From DYGT01 sp964607795 (GTDB taxonomy: Bacteria > Patescibacteriota > Microgenomatia > UBA8517): a stretch of 14,308 bases of DNA. The notes under the pieces are model-generated. The model was not told the origin of the DNA and made no database searches. It worked only from the letters and a program-made list of their open reading frames with translations. The DNA lies in the NCBI GenBank assembly GCA_964607795.1, contig CAZSLA010000022.1:1-14308 (forward strand), written 5' to 3'. A program made the translations under genes and the position numbers. Shown here in pieces: positions 5,694-13,075 of this stretch (its first letter is position 1; each line of letters begins with the position of its first letter).

Positions 5694-7688
5694 TTAGTTA
5701 AGCTCCAGCCAGTTTATTTCCTGCCAGTCATCCATGCCAAAGACGCGGATGCTATCCATGCTTAACAGATAGAAATACTGGTCCAGGTAAAGGCCGCGTT
5801 TGGTTCCATCTTCCGAGAAAGCCTTTTTAAGGGCAAGTCTCTGGCCTGCGTAAGACACCACATATCCTCCGCGGCTGCCTGGAATAAAGACCAGTTGATT
5901 ATCAGGGTCGTGCAAAAACGCGTGGTGATTGTAGAGACTTTCACTGTAAAACTCATCCAATAAAAGACTGCTAATCTCAGTCGGATTTTGCGGATCAGCG
6001 ACATTAAACAAACTAAGCTTTATATACTGATCTTCTTTGCCAACGCCCAGGATGAGCTTATCCCCCACTGGGTGCAAGTAGGAAGAATAGCCCGGAATTT
6101 TGAGCTCACCCTTGATGCTGGGGTTTTTGGGATCTGTTAAGTCAAGAACAAAAAACGGATCAATTTCTTTGAAGGTAACAACATAGGCAAGTTCCCTCAA
6201 AAAGCGCACCGCATAAATCCTTTCATCCCGCCCGAGGTCCGTAACTTTGCCGAGGATATCCAGATTATCATTTAAAATATAGACATCGCTCACCGTTTGC
6301 ACGCCGGGCAAAAAGCTCTGGCCGATGGTGGTGGCAAGGCGCAAATTGCCCCCATATTCATCCAAAGAAAATTGGTTCAGGGGATTGCCCGGGATACTTG
6401 TATTGGCAACAATGGCCATTTTTTGGTTATCAATTTTGATAACTTCGCTTTTGTGAAGCTCTCGGATGTTTTGGTTGGTGTAGGTTGCAAGGCTATTGAT
6501 AATTTTAGTTTCAAGCTCGCGAGCCTGGTCTGCCCCCAGGCTGTTTTTATAGCTTTCCAGAATTACCTGCAGCTCCACAAATTTTGCCTCCAGGCTGATG
6601 TTAAGGCCTGCCATGGTTTTGATTTTTCTTATTACTTCCTCGGGCAAGACATTTTGGCTTTCGCTTGTAAAGTACTCAAGCATAAGCGTGTTTTGGTTCA
6701 GGTAATTGGCAAGGACAATGTAGGTTGCATCTTGCGACACATAGACAGTGGTATTTTGACTTGAGCCCAAAAAAGTGGCGGTGTCTGAGATTTGCCCTGT
6801 TTTGGCGTTTATCTTCAGAGCAGTGTAAGTGGTTTCTGAAGGGGCCAGGCTTCTTATGTGATAGATGCTGTCACAGGCGATGGCGGTGCGTGCTCCTCCC
6901 ATTTCCAAAAGCGGTATGGGGCAGGGCGAGCGGTAATTGACGTTTTTTTGGCTGACAACCAGGATAGCGTCTTTAATCAGTCTCAGGCTGGTAAAAGTGG
7001 CATCGGAAAAAGCCGCGCGCCAGATTTGTCTGGGGCTTGTTTTGTCACTGACGTCATAAGCAGTTAGGGCAGGATTTTGTCTGTCTATAGCAATAAGGAT
7101 GTTTTCGTACAGGATAAGCTCAGTGCCGTCTGTGATTTCTGAGATTTGCTCAAGGCTTTCCGGTGGAAACACACTTATGATTTTTGTATTTTGAGAAGCG
7201 GGAGCAGGCATAATTTCGCCGCGGGGAGCGGGCATGTCCTCCATCAGGTAATACCCGGGCTCCCCTGCCCAGTAAATATATTTGCCGTCGGTTTTGACTA
7301 CATCGGGCTCGTCTATACCCAATACCTGGACGTTGGTTTGTGAAGCGCGCCTGGCTCCTCCTGCGGCTTCATTTGTGGCAATTGCGGAAAACTTGTCCGA
7401 GGCTTCCAGGCTCAAGTCCTGGGTCATTGGAATAGCCATGGAAGACCAAGATCCCAGGCTTTGGACCTGGCTTAAGTAAGCCTGCATCTGCTCCAGTGAA
7501 CTAAAGCGGGAAATGCCCGTGACTTTGGGAGAATAAGAGAAATCTTTGGTGGCAGTTTTTCTAGTGTAATAGGCCCCGATGAGAATGGCCGTGGCCATTG
7601 CACCCAAAGAAAAAATAAAGGCAATTTTTCTTATAATCACCACTACCGGCTTGGGGTGGTATATGTGCTCGATGTTGTCTTCTTTCAT
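5694..7688 (-). CDS. Membrane-anchored beta-propeller domain protein
   Basis: 664 residues. A short basic N-terminus and one membrane helix at about 19-41 suggest a signal anchor, with the rest outside the cell. The signature of the secreted 'beta propeller domain' family (PF09826 type) is clear: TNVQVLGIDEPDVVKTDGKYIY (119-140), and later GRDERIYAVRF (486-496), TFKEIDPFFVLDLTDP (505-520), ELKIPGYSSYLHP (528-540) and IKLSLFNVADPQNP (556-569). A helical, charged insertion at about 348-412 interrupts the propeller and could form a coiled arm. C256 and C272 may form a disulfide, fitting export. No enzyme active site is recognised; a surface-binding role is plausible. Its ATG overlaps the stop of the upstream membrane gene by four bases, so the two are co-translated. 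Confidence 0.9.
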   Translation of the reverse strand: MKEDNIEHIYHPKPVVVIIRKIAFIFSLGAMATAILIGAYYTRKTATKDFSYSPKVTGISRFSSLEQMQAYLSQVQSLGSWSSMAIPMTQDLSLEASDKFSAIATNEAAGGARRASQTNVQVLGIDEPDVVKTDGKYIYWAGEPGYYLMEDMPAPRGEIMPAPASQNTKIISVFPPESLEQISEITDGTELILYENILIAIDRQNPALTAYDVSDKTSPRQIWRAAFSDATFTSLRLIKDAILVVSQKNVNYRSPCPIPLLEMGGARTAIACDSIYHIRSLAPSETTYTALKINAKTGQISDTATFLGSSQNTTVYVSQDATYIVLANYLNQNTLMLEYFTSESQNVLPEEVIRKIKTMAGLNISLEAKFVELQVILESYKNSLGADQARELETKIINSLATYTNQNIRELHKSEVIKIDNQKMAIVANTSIPGNPLNQFSLDEYGGNLRLATTIGQSFLPGVQTVSDVYILNDNLDILGKVTDLGRDERIYAVRFLRELAYVVTFKEIDPFFVLDLTDPKNPSIKGELKIPGYSSYLHPVGDKLILGVGKEDQYIKLSLFNVADPQNPTEISSLLLDEFYSESLYNHHAFLHDPDNQLVFIPGSRGGYVVSYAGQRLALKKAFSEDGTKRGLYLDQYFYLLSMDSIRVFGMDDWQEINWLELN

Positions 7689-8050
7689 TGCTCGGGGCTT
7701 TCACGCAAAGTAACTTTTATCGGTCTAATAAGCTGCACTCCGAGGCTTCCAATTTTAAAACCCATCGAAACCACAAAGCCCATTAAAAGTAAATGGGCGG
7801 CGAGATTAAGGGGGATATTCAAAAGGTCCTGGGAGATTACTTGCATTTGCGAATTGCCCAGCTGGGTCTTTTGCGCAGGTGTCAGATTGCTACCGACAAG
7901 ATCCGCGGTGTTTACGGATATACCGGAAAAAGTAAAAACACTGACCGGCTGCCATGCGCCGGAAAAAACCTGGTAAACGCTAAAACTTGCAGCTCCGATG
8001 ACCACTAGCCCCAAAGCCAAAAGTAAGTAGCCCACCAGTTTTTCACTCAT
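7685..8050 (-). CDS. Small membrane protein of unknown function, first gene of the beta-propeller operon
   Basis: 121 residues with two membrane helices at about 5-28 and 78-107. Between them is a polar segment of about 50 residues (VSVFTFSGISVNTADLVGS and onward) that probably lies outside the cell; the tail (IRPIKVTLRESPEQ) would be inside. I do not recognise a family. The stop overlaps the ATG of the beta-propeller gene (ATGA), so the pair is a tight operon and this protein may help place or anchor that partner. Its ATG is only six bases after a -10 box (TATGAT, 8062-8057), giving a leaderless message. Confidence 0.7.
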   Translation of the reverse strand: MSEKLVGYLLLALGLVVIGAASFSVYQVFSGAWQPVSVFTFSGISVNTADLVGSNLTPAQKTQLGNSQMQVISQDLLNIPLNLAAHLLLMGFVVSMGFKIGSLGVQLIRPIKVTLRESPEQ

Positions 8051-8056
8051 AGGATT

Positions 8057-8085
8057 ATCATAGATGATCCGAGAAAAAATTTCAT
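8057..8085 (-). promoter_or_regulatory. Promoter of the beta-propeller operon (leaderless)
   Basis: Minus strand: ATGAAA (8085-8080), a 17-base spacer and TATGAT (8062-8057). The predicted transcription start coincides with the A of the ATG at 8050. The -35 lies back to back with that of the divergent lamin-tail gene (8087-8092), one base apart, so the two promoters may compete for polymerase. Confidence 0.5.
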
Positions 8086-8086
8086 C

Positions 8087-8116
8087 TTGACGAGCGTCTT
8101 TAATAGTATCTATTAT
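8087..8116 (+). promoter_or_regulatory. Promoter of the lamin-tail gene (near-leaderless)
   Basis: TTGACG (8087-8092), an 18-base spacer and TATTAT (8111-8116). The start near 8123 leaves about five bases before the ATG at 8128; no Shine-Dalgarno is present. Confidence 0.6.
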
Positions 8117-8127
8117 TAAATTAATCC

Positions 8128-8931
8128 ATGTCCAACAAGCTTTTTAGGCTTTTTTTGGGTTTAATTATTTTTGGGGCGGCCCTCTCCCCCATCGTTTCTG
8201 CCCAGGAAACAAACCACGTAGTTTTGTATGAGATCCAGATTTTGGGGAATACTACAAACGATGAGTTTGTAGATTTGTATAACCCCACAAATGAGGCTGT
8301 GGACTTGAGCGGCTGGAGCCTGGTGCGAACCACCGCGGGTGGCACTGTAAGCAATCTGGTTGCAAATATCACGGGTGTAATTGAGACCAAAGGCCACTTT
8401 TTGATTGCTCATTCCGAAGGCGCGTATACCGGCACCCGTGAGCCGGACCTTTACTATTCTGCGCCTTCAAGGAATATTACCGCGGGCAATGCGGTAAGTT
8501 TGTACGATGCCGAGGATGTGCGTGTGGACTTTGTGGGTATTGGTCCGGAAGCCACGCTTTATGAAACCGCGCCGGCCCCCTTGCCCGCCGCGCACGAAAG
8601 CATTATCCGCGATGCATCCGGCACGGACACCAACAATAACGCCACGGATTTTAGCATCAAAAGCTCTTTGCCCACCGCCGCGCCAACTCAGGATCCGACT
8701 TCTGCGCCAACCTCTGCACCGACATCGGCACCCACATCAACGCCATCGGCAACATCAACGCCCGCGCAAACACCGATTCCTACTGCCTCAGCTACGCCTG
8801 GCCTGGGAAAAATAATTGCCAGATTTAGCATGTTTACGCGAAGCCGAGTCTGCTACTTGAAAATCGAATACATCAAAAGGGGGTTTCTGAGTCTTCGCTT
8901 GCCACGGGTTGAGTGTGAATGGACGGACTAA
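8128..8931 (+). CDS. Exported lamin-tail-domain protein with Ser/Thr/Pro linker and C-terminal module
   Basis: 267 residues. A signal peptide (basic start, hydrophobic core 5-22, likely cleavage after PIVSA) is followed by a lamin-tail domain at about 28-170 (VVLYEIQILG, DEFVDLYNPTNEAVDLSGWSL, GHFLIAH, GNAVSLYDAEDVRVDFVG). Lamin-tail domains are immunoglobulin-like folds found in bacterial surface proteins and nucleases; no nuclease domain is present. Residues 182-224 are a low-complexity linker with repeated SAPT. The last 43 residues (from GLGKII) form a separate short basic module with C242 and C263, perhaps for cell-surface retention. The gene has its own promoter diverging from the beta-propeller operon. 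Its last 59 bases overlap the end of the convergent nuclease gene. Confidence 0.85.
   Translation: MSNKLFRLFLGLIIFGAALSPIVSAQETNHVVLYEIQILGNTTNDEFVDLYNPTNEAVDLSGWSLVRTTAGGTVSNLVANITGVIETKGHFLIAHSEGAYTGTREPDLYYSAPSRNITAGNAVSLYDAEDVRVDFVGIGPEATLYETAPAPLPAAHESIIRDASGTDTNNNATDFSIKSSLPTAAPTQDPTSAPTSAPTSAPTSTPSATSTPAQTPIPTASATPGLGKIIARFSMFTRSRVCYLKIEYIKRGFLSLRLPRVECEWTD
8671..8799 (+). repeat. Low-complexity Ser/Thr/Ala/Pro-coding segment
   Basis: Codes for residues 182-224 of the lamin-tail protein, with near-tandem copies of a 12-base unit for Ser-Ala-Pro-Thr. Such linkers space a folded domain away from the cell surface and vary readily in copy number. Confidence 0.75.
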
Positions 8932-9775
8932 TTTTTAAAATATAAATATCTTGATTGTAGCTACTTACTCCCACAAGTTCGCCCTTGCCCTTGGCCACCT
9001 GCTCCATGGGGATGCAATACCTGCAGCCCTCGCCTTCTTTGCATTTAAAATGGCTAAGCTGCCTTGCCAGCTTTATCCGCTTGGCAATTTCCATTACGCG
9101 CTTTTGTGCTTCCCCTAACTCCGGCAGCTCCATAGGGGTGGGAGCAGGGTCGCGATCCAGATACCAGTAGCTGACGCCGCTCACCTTGCGTTTTTGGGTA
9201 TTATGAACCAGTAAATGGTAAATGGGCAGCTGCAAAGAATCCTCACTTTCCTCGCGTTTGCTGGTTTTAAAGTCTATGATGTGCACCGAGTCATCCTCGG
9301 GCATGTACTCAAGCCAGTCGATTTTTCCGGACAAAATTATTTCCTCTTCTTCTGACAGCCAATACCAGGGTAGTTCCTCTTTAATTTTTACGGCCTTATT
9401 TTGCAACGGTCCCGGATTATCAATGATCCTTTGGATCATCAGTCTGCCACGCTCTTTGTAAGCTGCTTCTTCCTCGGCACTCATAAAGCCGCCCTTTTTG
9501 CCGCTGACACTGCCCCACATGGCCTCGAATTTTTTTAAAGGCGAGATAGTAAAGCGCTCCTCAACCGGCAGGATTGATAACGATTGAATCACGTCATGCA
9601 CCAGCCCTCCAAGCGCTAAAGGCGGCTGCATAAGCGTGATTTTGTGCCCGGAAACGGGGTCTTTGTAAACGCTTCGGTAATAATACAGCTTGGGACAATT
9701 GAGAAAATCGTTGATTGAGCTGTGTGAAACCCAAGTGGCCGAAAATTTATCAAGCGGCTTCTTGTTTTGTGACAT
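8873..9775 (-). CDS. PD-(D/E)XK nuclease with a predicted 4Fe-4S cluster (RecB/Cas4/AddB-type domain)
   Basis: The frame opens at ATG 9811, but I choose the ATG at 9775 (MSQNKKPL, 300 residues) because TGC-TAAAAT, an extended -10 (9789-9781), lies just upstream and would itself be inside the longer reading. Motifs, numbered from the longer form: SHSSINDFLNCPKLYYYR with C39; H72 in LGGLVHD; D165 in SGKIDWLE; D180 and K182 in HIIDFKTSK; and Q194 and Y198 in QLPIYHL. These form the RecB-family nuclease core. C257, C263 and C266 (FKCKEGEGCRYC) together with C39 match the one-plus-three cysteine layout of Fe-S nucleases such as Cas4 and AddB. There is no helicase and no CRISPR nearby, so this stand-alone enzyme probably acts in DNA repair or end processing. 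Its end overlaps the lamin-tail gene by 59 bases. Confidence 0.88.
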   Translation of the reverse strand: MSQNKKPLDKFSATWVSHSSINDFLNCPKLYYYRSVYKDPVSGHKITLMQPPLALGGLVHDVIQSLSILPVEERFTISPLKKFEAMWGSVSGKKGGFMSAEEEAAYKERGRLMIQRIIDNPGPLQNKAVKIKEELPWYWLSEEEEIILSGKIDWLEYMPEDDSVHIIDFKTSKREESEDSLQLPIYHLLVHNTQKRKVSGVSYWYLDRDPAPTPMELPELGEAQKRVMEIAKRIKLARQLSHFKCKEGEGCRYCIPMEQVAKGKGELVGVSSYNQDIYILKISPSIHTQPVASEDSETPF

Positions 9776-9780
9776 ATACA

Positions 9781-9789
9781 ATTTTAGCA
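9781..9789 (-). promoter_or_regulatory. Extended -10 promoter of the nuclease gene (leaderless)
   Basis: Minus strand TGC then TAAAAT (9789-9781), a TGN-extended -10. No good -35 is seen. Five bases separate the -10 from the ATG at 9775, so the transcript should begin at the start codon; this decides the start. Confidence 0.5.
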
Positions 9790-9808
9790 CAAAGGTGGCA
9801 GGTGGTAT

Positions 9809-9822
9809 CATAATGTCAGGAG
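9809..9822 (+). promoter_or_regulatory. Probable -10 and ribosome site of the glycosidase/peptidase operon
   Basis: CATAAT (9809-9814) is a plausible -10 with a weak -35. AGGAG (9818-9822) is a Shine-Dalgarno only three bases from the ATG at 9826, which is unusually close. Promoter and ribosome site are nearly superimposed, and they diverge from the nuclease promoter within 50 bases. Confidence 0.4.
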
Positions 9823-9825
9823 AAG

Positions 9826-10593
9826 ATGAAAAAAATTATCATTCTGATGCTCTCTGTTTTAGTACTGCTTAGCTTGGGGGTGTATTTATTTAGCCTCAGC
9901 GATGAGCGTGAGCCTCAAAGCCCGGTGCTTGGGGACTCAAAGCCGCAAGCGAGTTCGGATAATACTGTGGCTTTGGGTGAATATGAGGCGCTCTGGTACC
10001 AAGTGGAAGACGTGGACAGGCTTGTGCTTGGGTCCAATCTGAAGGCAAAGGAGGCGGCAAGCGGGCTTTTTGAAGATCAGGCTTGCAGCTTTTTGATCAA
10101 CGGCGGCTTTTATTCACCTGAACTTGAACACCTCGGACTATTTTTGACAGAGGGTGAAACGCTTTCCCCTGTCCAAGAAAATGTCCTTTTGAATGGCTTT
10201 GTAAGTATCAATAGCCTGGGGATACCCAAAATCGGGGTTTTGCCGGATGAGGAGCTGCGCTTGGCCATGCAAACAGGCCCCATGCTGGTGGCCAACGGTG
10301 AGTATAAAGAGCTTACATTGACAAGCGATAAATACGCCCGCAGAAGTATTGCCATGGTAACAGGTAGTAATGAGCTTGTTTTTATGATTGTGTATTCGGG
10401 CGAAACGCGCTTTAGCGGGCCCCTGCTTGCAGAAACCCCGGAGCTTATTCGCATTTTTAGTCAAAAGACGGGCTTACCTATTGCCGATGCTATTAATCTG
10501 GACGGTGGCAAAGCCTCGGCATTTATTACCGAGCGCGTGGCCCTGACCGAGCTTTCCACAATAGGCAGTTATTTTTGTATGGAGGCTAACTGA
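9826..10593 (+). CDS. Exported phosphodiester glycosidase family protein (NAGPA-like)
   Basis: 255 residues with a hydrophobic N-terminal helix (3-23; signal or anchor) and a polar linker to about 50. The rest matches the phosphodiester glycosidase (NAGPA, PF09992-type) fold: INGGFY (91-96), MQTGPMLVANG (148-158), ARRSIAMVTG (171-180) and the C-terminal AINLDGGKASAF (222-233), where the family usually has NLDGGGSS. Members remove N-acetylglucosamine from phosphodiester-linked sugars or act on exopolysaccharide; the substrate here is unknown. C87 and C251 might pair outside the cell. AGGAG lies three bases before the ATG. The TGA overlaps the ATG of the M16 peptidase gene by one base, so the two are translationally coupled. 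Confidence 0.85.
   Translation: MKKIIILMLSVLVLLSLGVYLFSLSDEREPQSPVLGDSKPQASSDNTVALGEYEALWYQVEDVDRLVLGSNLKAKEAASGLFEDQACSFLINGGFYSPELEHLGLFLTEGETLSPVQENVLLNGFVSINSLGIPKIGVLPDEELRLAMQTGPMLVANGEYKELTLTSDKYARRSIAMVTGSNELVFMIVYSGETRFSGPLLAETPELIRIFSQKTGLPIADAINLDGGKASAFITERVALTELSTIGSYFCMEAN
10581..10585 (+). promoter_or_regulatory. Shine-Dalgarno of the M16 peptidase gene
   Basis: GGAGG sits seven bases before the ATG at 10593, inside the end of the upstream gene. It is the clearest ribosome site in the window and belongs to an operon-internal gene, in contrast to the leaderless first genes. Confidence 0.7.
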
Positions 10594-11846
10594 TGGCTGC
10601 AAAAAAGTACCACGAGTTTGTGGTTAAGGGCGCAAAAGTTGCGCTTTATCCCATGCGCGATGTGGAATCTGTTGCCATTAAGGTTATGATCCGCGGCGGA
10701 GCTTGGTACGAAGGTAGGCGTTGGGGTGCATTTCATCTTTTAGAACACTTAACTCTAGATGGCACCAAAAAAAATCCAGACGAGTTTTCGCTGGAGCTAT
10801 ATAAAGAAGAAAACGGTATCAGAAGTGATGCCTGGACAAGCCAGTCGGAAATCGGTTACTGGGCCAGGTTTCCTTCTAAATCGGTTAAAGAGGGTTTCAC
10901 TTTTATTTTTGAATGCATTTTTCACCCACTATTGAAACAAAAAGATTTGGAACGTGAGATTTCTATTATCACTCAGGAACACAAAGACACTTGGAGCGAT
11001 CCTTACCAGCGTTTTTGGAAAAGCCAGGCGCGTCAGCTGTATGGCAGTTTTCATCCTTATTCCAGGCATGCGATCGGGTGGCCAAAGTATTTAAAGGCCC
11101 TAAGTAGGCATAATTTATTGGACATGCACAAAGAATATTTTTGTAATCCGAATCTTGTGATATCAGTTGCGGGGAAAATCGATCCAGACAATGTATTTAA
11201 TCTATTAAATATAGCTTTACCCGCAAAAAAGGGCATAAAAAAGATGGCTTATCTACCAGAAATTAAGAGCAAATCCCACTATTTATGGCACAAGGAAGAT
11301 ATCAGGCAGGTGGGAATAAATATTACTTGGTTGACTCCGGGAAGGATAGCGTTGAGCTTTAAAGAAAGAATGGTACTGCGTTTGGCTGCGTATTTAATTG
11401 GCGGTTCTGCAAGGTCCATGCTTTTTAAAGAGCTCAGGATGGAAACAGGCCTTGTATATTCGACAGGGGCCAGATGGACGTGGAATCCGACGGTTGGCGC
11501 TTTTACAGCTTATGCTAATACATCCTTGGAAAACACGCCACGAGTTTTTTCTTTGATGGGTAAAACCGTAAGCTCGTTTACTGAAATCGAAATAAAAAAA
11601 GCGGACCTAGAAAGGGCAAAAAATTTCTTAAATTCCGGGGAACTTATGTCATATGATTCCCCGAGTAACATCGCTAGCTGCATGATAGATGATTTATTTT
11701 GGAGTTCGCGGGTGATCTCTATCAAAGAGTATTTAGGTACTTCAAAAGAAATAAAAGCCGCAGATCTAAAAAAGGCAGTTGCCAGCTTTTTGCAACACAA
11801 ACCGTTTGTGTCTGTTATATCTGCCCAAGACCCGGGGCTTGCCTAA
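10593..11846 (+). CDS. M16 family zinc peptidase (insulinase/processing-peptidase type)
   Basis: 417 residues, the usual size of a bacterial single-unit M16B peptidase. The inverted zinc motif HxxEH is HLLEH at 48-52 (H48, catalytic E51, H52). The third zinc ligand is probably E129 in ISIITQEHKDTWSDP, 77 residues after H52 as expected. GIRSDAWTSQSEIGYW (75-90) corresponds to the conserved N-A-x-T strand. The C-terminal half (about 215-410) has the inactive partner-domain features, including GGSARSMLFKELRMETGLVYSTGA. There is no signal peptide, so it acts in the cytoplasm, likely on short or unfolded peptides. It starts with GGAGG at good distance and overlaps the upstream gene by one base. 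Its last 32 bases overlap the end of the convergent MBL-fold gene. Confidence 0.92.
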   Translation: MAAKKYHEFVVKGAKVALYPMRDVESVAIKVMIRGGAWYEGRRWGAFHLLEHLTLDGTKKNPDEFSLELYKEENGIRSDAWTSQSEIGYWARFPSKSVKEGFTFIFECIFHPLLKQKDLEREISIITQEHKDTWSDPYQRFWKSQARQLYGSFHPYSRHAIGWPKYLKALSRHNLLDMHKEYFCNPNLVISVAGKIDPDNVFNLLNIALPAKKGIKKMAYLPEIKSKSHYLWHKEDIRQVGINITWLTPGRIALSFKERMVLRLAAYLIGGSARSMLFKELRMETGLVYSTGARWTWNPTVGAFTAYANTSLENTPRVFSLMGKTVSSFTEIEIKKADLERAKNFLNSGELMSYDSPSNIASCMIDDLFWSSRVISIKEYLGTSKEIKAADLKKAVASFLQHKPFVSVISAQDPGLA

Positions 11847-12450
11847 TAGCATCCACCATACTTGTTTCCCCGTGCCCCGGAAGGATAGTTGTTTCTCCAG
11901 GCAAACTTAATATTTTTTGGATGGATTTCTCTAGATCCTGGGGACTACTATATTTGTGATCCACCCTTCCCACTTCCCCATGGGCAAAGATGGTGTCTCC
12001 TGTAAAAATTATTTTTTCGTTTTTGCTATAGAGGCAGATGCTCCCCGGAGTGTGCCCGGGCGTTGTCATGACTTGCAAGGCGAAGCCTTTTGTTTTCAAA
12101 ACCTCTCCCCCCTGTAGGTTTATATCCACATCTGGCGCTGGGCCCGGGTCCAGCCCTGTAAAATACTTGGCCGAGCTTCGGTAGTGTTTAAGAAGAATCA
12201 TGTCCCCGGCATGCAGATAAAAAGGCACGCCAAAGGCAAGCTTGAGTTCCATCGCCGCTTGGATATGGTCAAAATGGGCATGAGTGGCAACAATGCCCAC
12301 GGGAGTAAGGTTATTATCACTAAGTTTTTGGATGATAAAATCAGCCTCGTCTCCGGGGTCAATTATTAGACACTCATTAAAATTATTAGCGTGGACAAGA
12401 TAACAATTGGCTTTGAGCTGGCCCACCACGAGTGTTTGGACATTAAGCAT
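11815..12450 (-). CDS. MBL-fold metallo-hydrolase (glyoxalase II-like)
   Basis: 211 residues, typical of the short glyoxalase II-like group (YcbL type). All metal ligands are present: THAHFDH (H57, H59, D61, H62), H133 in TPGHTPGS, D152 in FTGDTIF and H193 in LPGHG. GEVGRVDH follows the GDTIF motif as in hydroxyacylglutathione hydrolase relatives. Likely activity is hydrolysis of a thioester or similar small substrate with two metal ions in the cytoplasm; the natural substrate is unknown. A -10 (TATAAA, 12463-12458) lies seven bases before the ATG, giving a leaderless message. The pyrophosphatase gene ends 36 bases upstream on the same strand, so read-through is also possible. The 3' end overlaps the M16 gene by 32 bases. 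Confidence 0.92.
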   Translation of the reverse strand: MLNVQTLVVGQLKANCYLVHANNFNECLIIDPGDEADFIIQKLSDNNLTPVGIVATHAHFDHIQAAMELKLAFGVPFYLHAGDMILLKHYRSSAKYFTGLDPGPAPDVDINLQGGEVLKTKGFALQVMTTPGHTPGSICLYSKNEKIIFTGDTIFAHGEVGRVDHKYSSPQDLEKSIQKILSLPGETTILPGHGETSMVDAIRQAPGLGQI

Positions 12451-12457
12451 GCTTTAG

Positions 12458-12463
12458 TTTATA
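12458..12463 (-). promoter_or_regulatory. Candidate -10 of the MBL-fold gene
   Basis: TATAAA on the minus strand, seven bases before the ATG at 12450; the -35 region is AT-rich without a good match. No Shine-Dalgarno is present. Confidence 0.4.
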
Positions 12464-12486
12464 AGTTTATATTAAAGTGTTTAACT

Positions 12487-12969
12487 TTATTTTTTGTTCT
12501 GGAGCCGATGCAGAATAGCAAGCGCGTCCGTGGCACCCAAAAAATCCCCGGTCTTTACCCATTTGCCTTCCTCAAGCTCCTTCATGTGGTCAAAAAAGTG
12601 CTTGATTTTGCGCTTTGTTATTTCGGGTACATCGGAAATATCATCGTACACGCCGTATACAGGGTCAATTTTTTCCGTAGGTACGGCAATAATTTTGGTA
12701 TCTACCCCGCCCTCATCCTCCATTTGCAAAAGCCCGATTGGTTTGATTTTGATGACTGCCCCAGGGACTACCGCATGTTGAGCCAAAACCAAAACATCCA
12801 AAGGGTCGCCGTCTTCCCCCATGGTATCTTTGATATAGCCGTAATTGGCGGGATAAACAAAAGAAGTAAACATAAACCGGTCTACACTCAGCTCCCCGGT
12901 TTCTTCGTCCACTTCATATTTGACGGCACTGCCCAAAGGAATCTCAATGAAGGCTTTGTAAGTGTCCAT
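12487..12969 (-). CDS. ppa: Inorganic pyrophosphatase, family I
   Basis: 160 residues, close to the 170-180 of bacterial family I enzymes. Signatures: FIEIPLGSAVKYEVD (7-21), YPANYGYIKDT (39-49), the catalytic EDGDPLDVLVL (52-62) with its acidic metal ligands, and DEGGVDTKIIAVP (84-96). It hydrolyses pyrophosphate to two phosphates in the cytoplasm with magnesium, pulling nucleic-acid and protein synthesis forward. The ATG is six bases after a -10 box with a good -35 (12976-13004), so the mRNA should be leaderless. The MBL-fold gene follows after 36 bases; the NHL-like gene diverges upstream. Confidence 0.97.
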   Translation of the reverse strand: MDTYKAFIEIPLGSAVKYEVDEETGELSVDRFMFTSFVYPANYGYIKDTMGEDGDPLDVLVLAQHAVVPGAVIKIKPIGLLQMEDEGGVDTKIIAVPTEKIDPVYGVYDDISDVPEITKRKIKHFFDHMKELEEGKWVKTGDFLGATDALAILHRLQNKK

Positions 12970-12975
12970 AAGTCG

Positions 12976-13004
12976 ATTATCCTAAAAGCGGGTTTGTTTT
13001 TCAA
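12976..13004 (-). promoter_or_regulatory. Promoter of ppa (leaderless)
   Basis: Minus strand TTGAAA (13004-12999), exactly 17 bases, then GATAAT (12981-12976). The transcript should start at or next to the ATG at 12969. It lies back to back with the NHL-gene promoter (13018-13047). Confidence 0.65.
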
Positions 13005-13017
13005 GAGGTAGCGCCTG

Positions 13018-13047
13018 TTGACATGATTTCCAAATATATCTTATATT
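13018..13047 (+). promoter_or_regulatory. Promoter of the NHL-like repeat gene
   Basis: A perfect -35 TTGACA (13018-13023), an 18-base spacer and TATATT (13042-13047). The start near 13054 gives a leader of about 22 bases with no Shine-Dalgarno before the ATG at 13076. Confidence 0.55.
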
Positions 13048-13075
13048 AAAAATAGCTATCATCCATACAAAATAC

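Noticed and set aside
8873..9775. Cas4 of a CRISPR system
   Set aside because: No repeat-spacer array or cas gene is visible in the window; the Fe-S nuclease motifs alone do not show CRISPR function.
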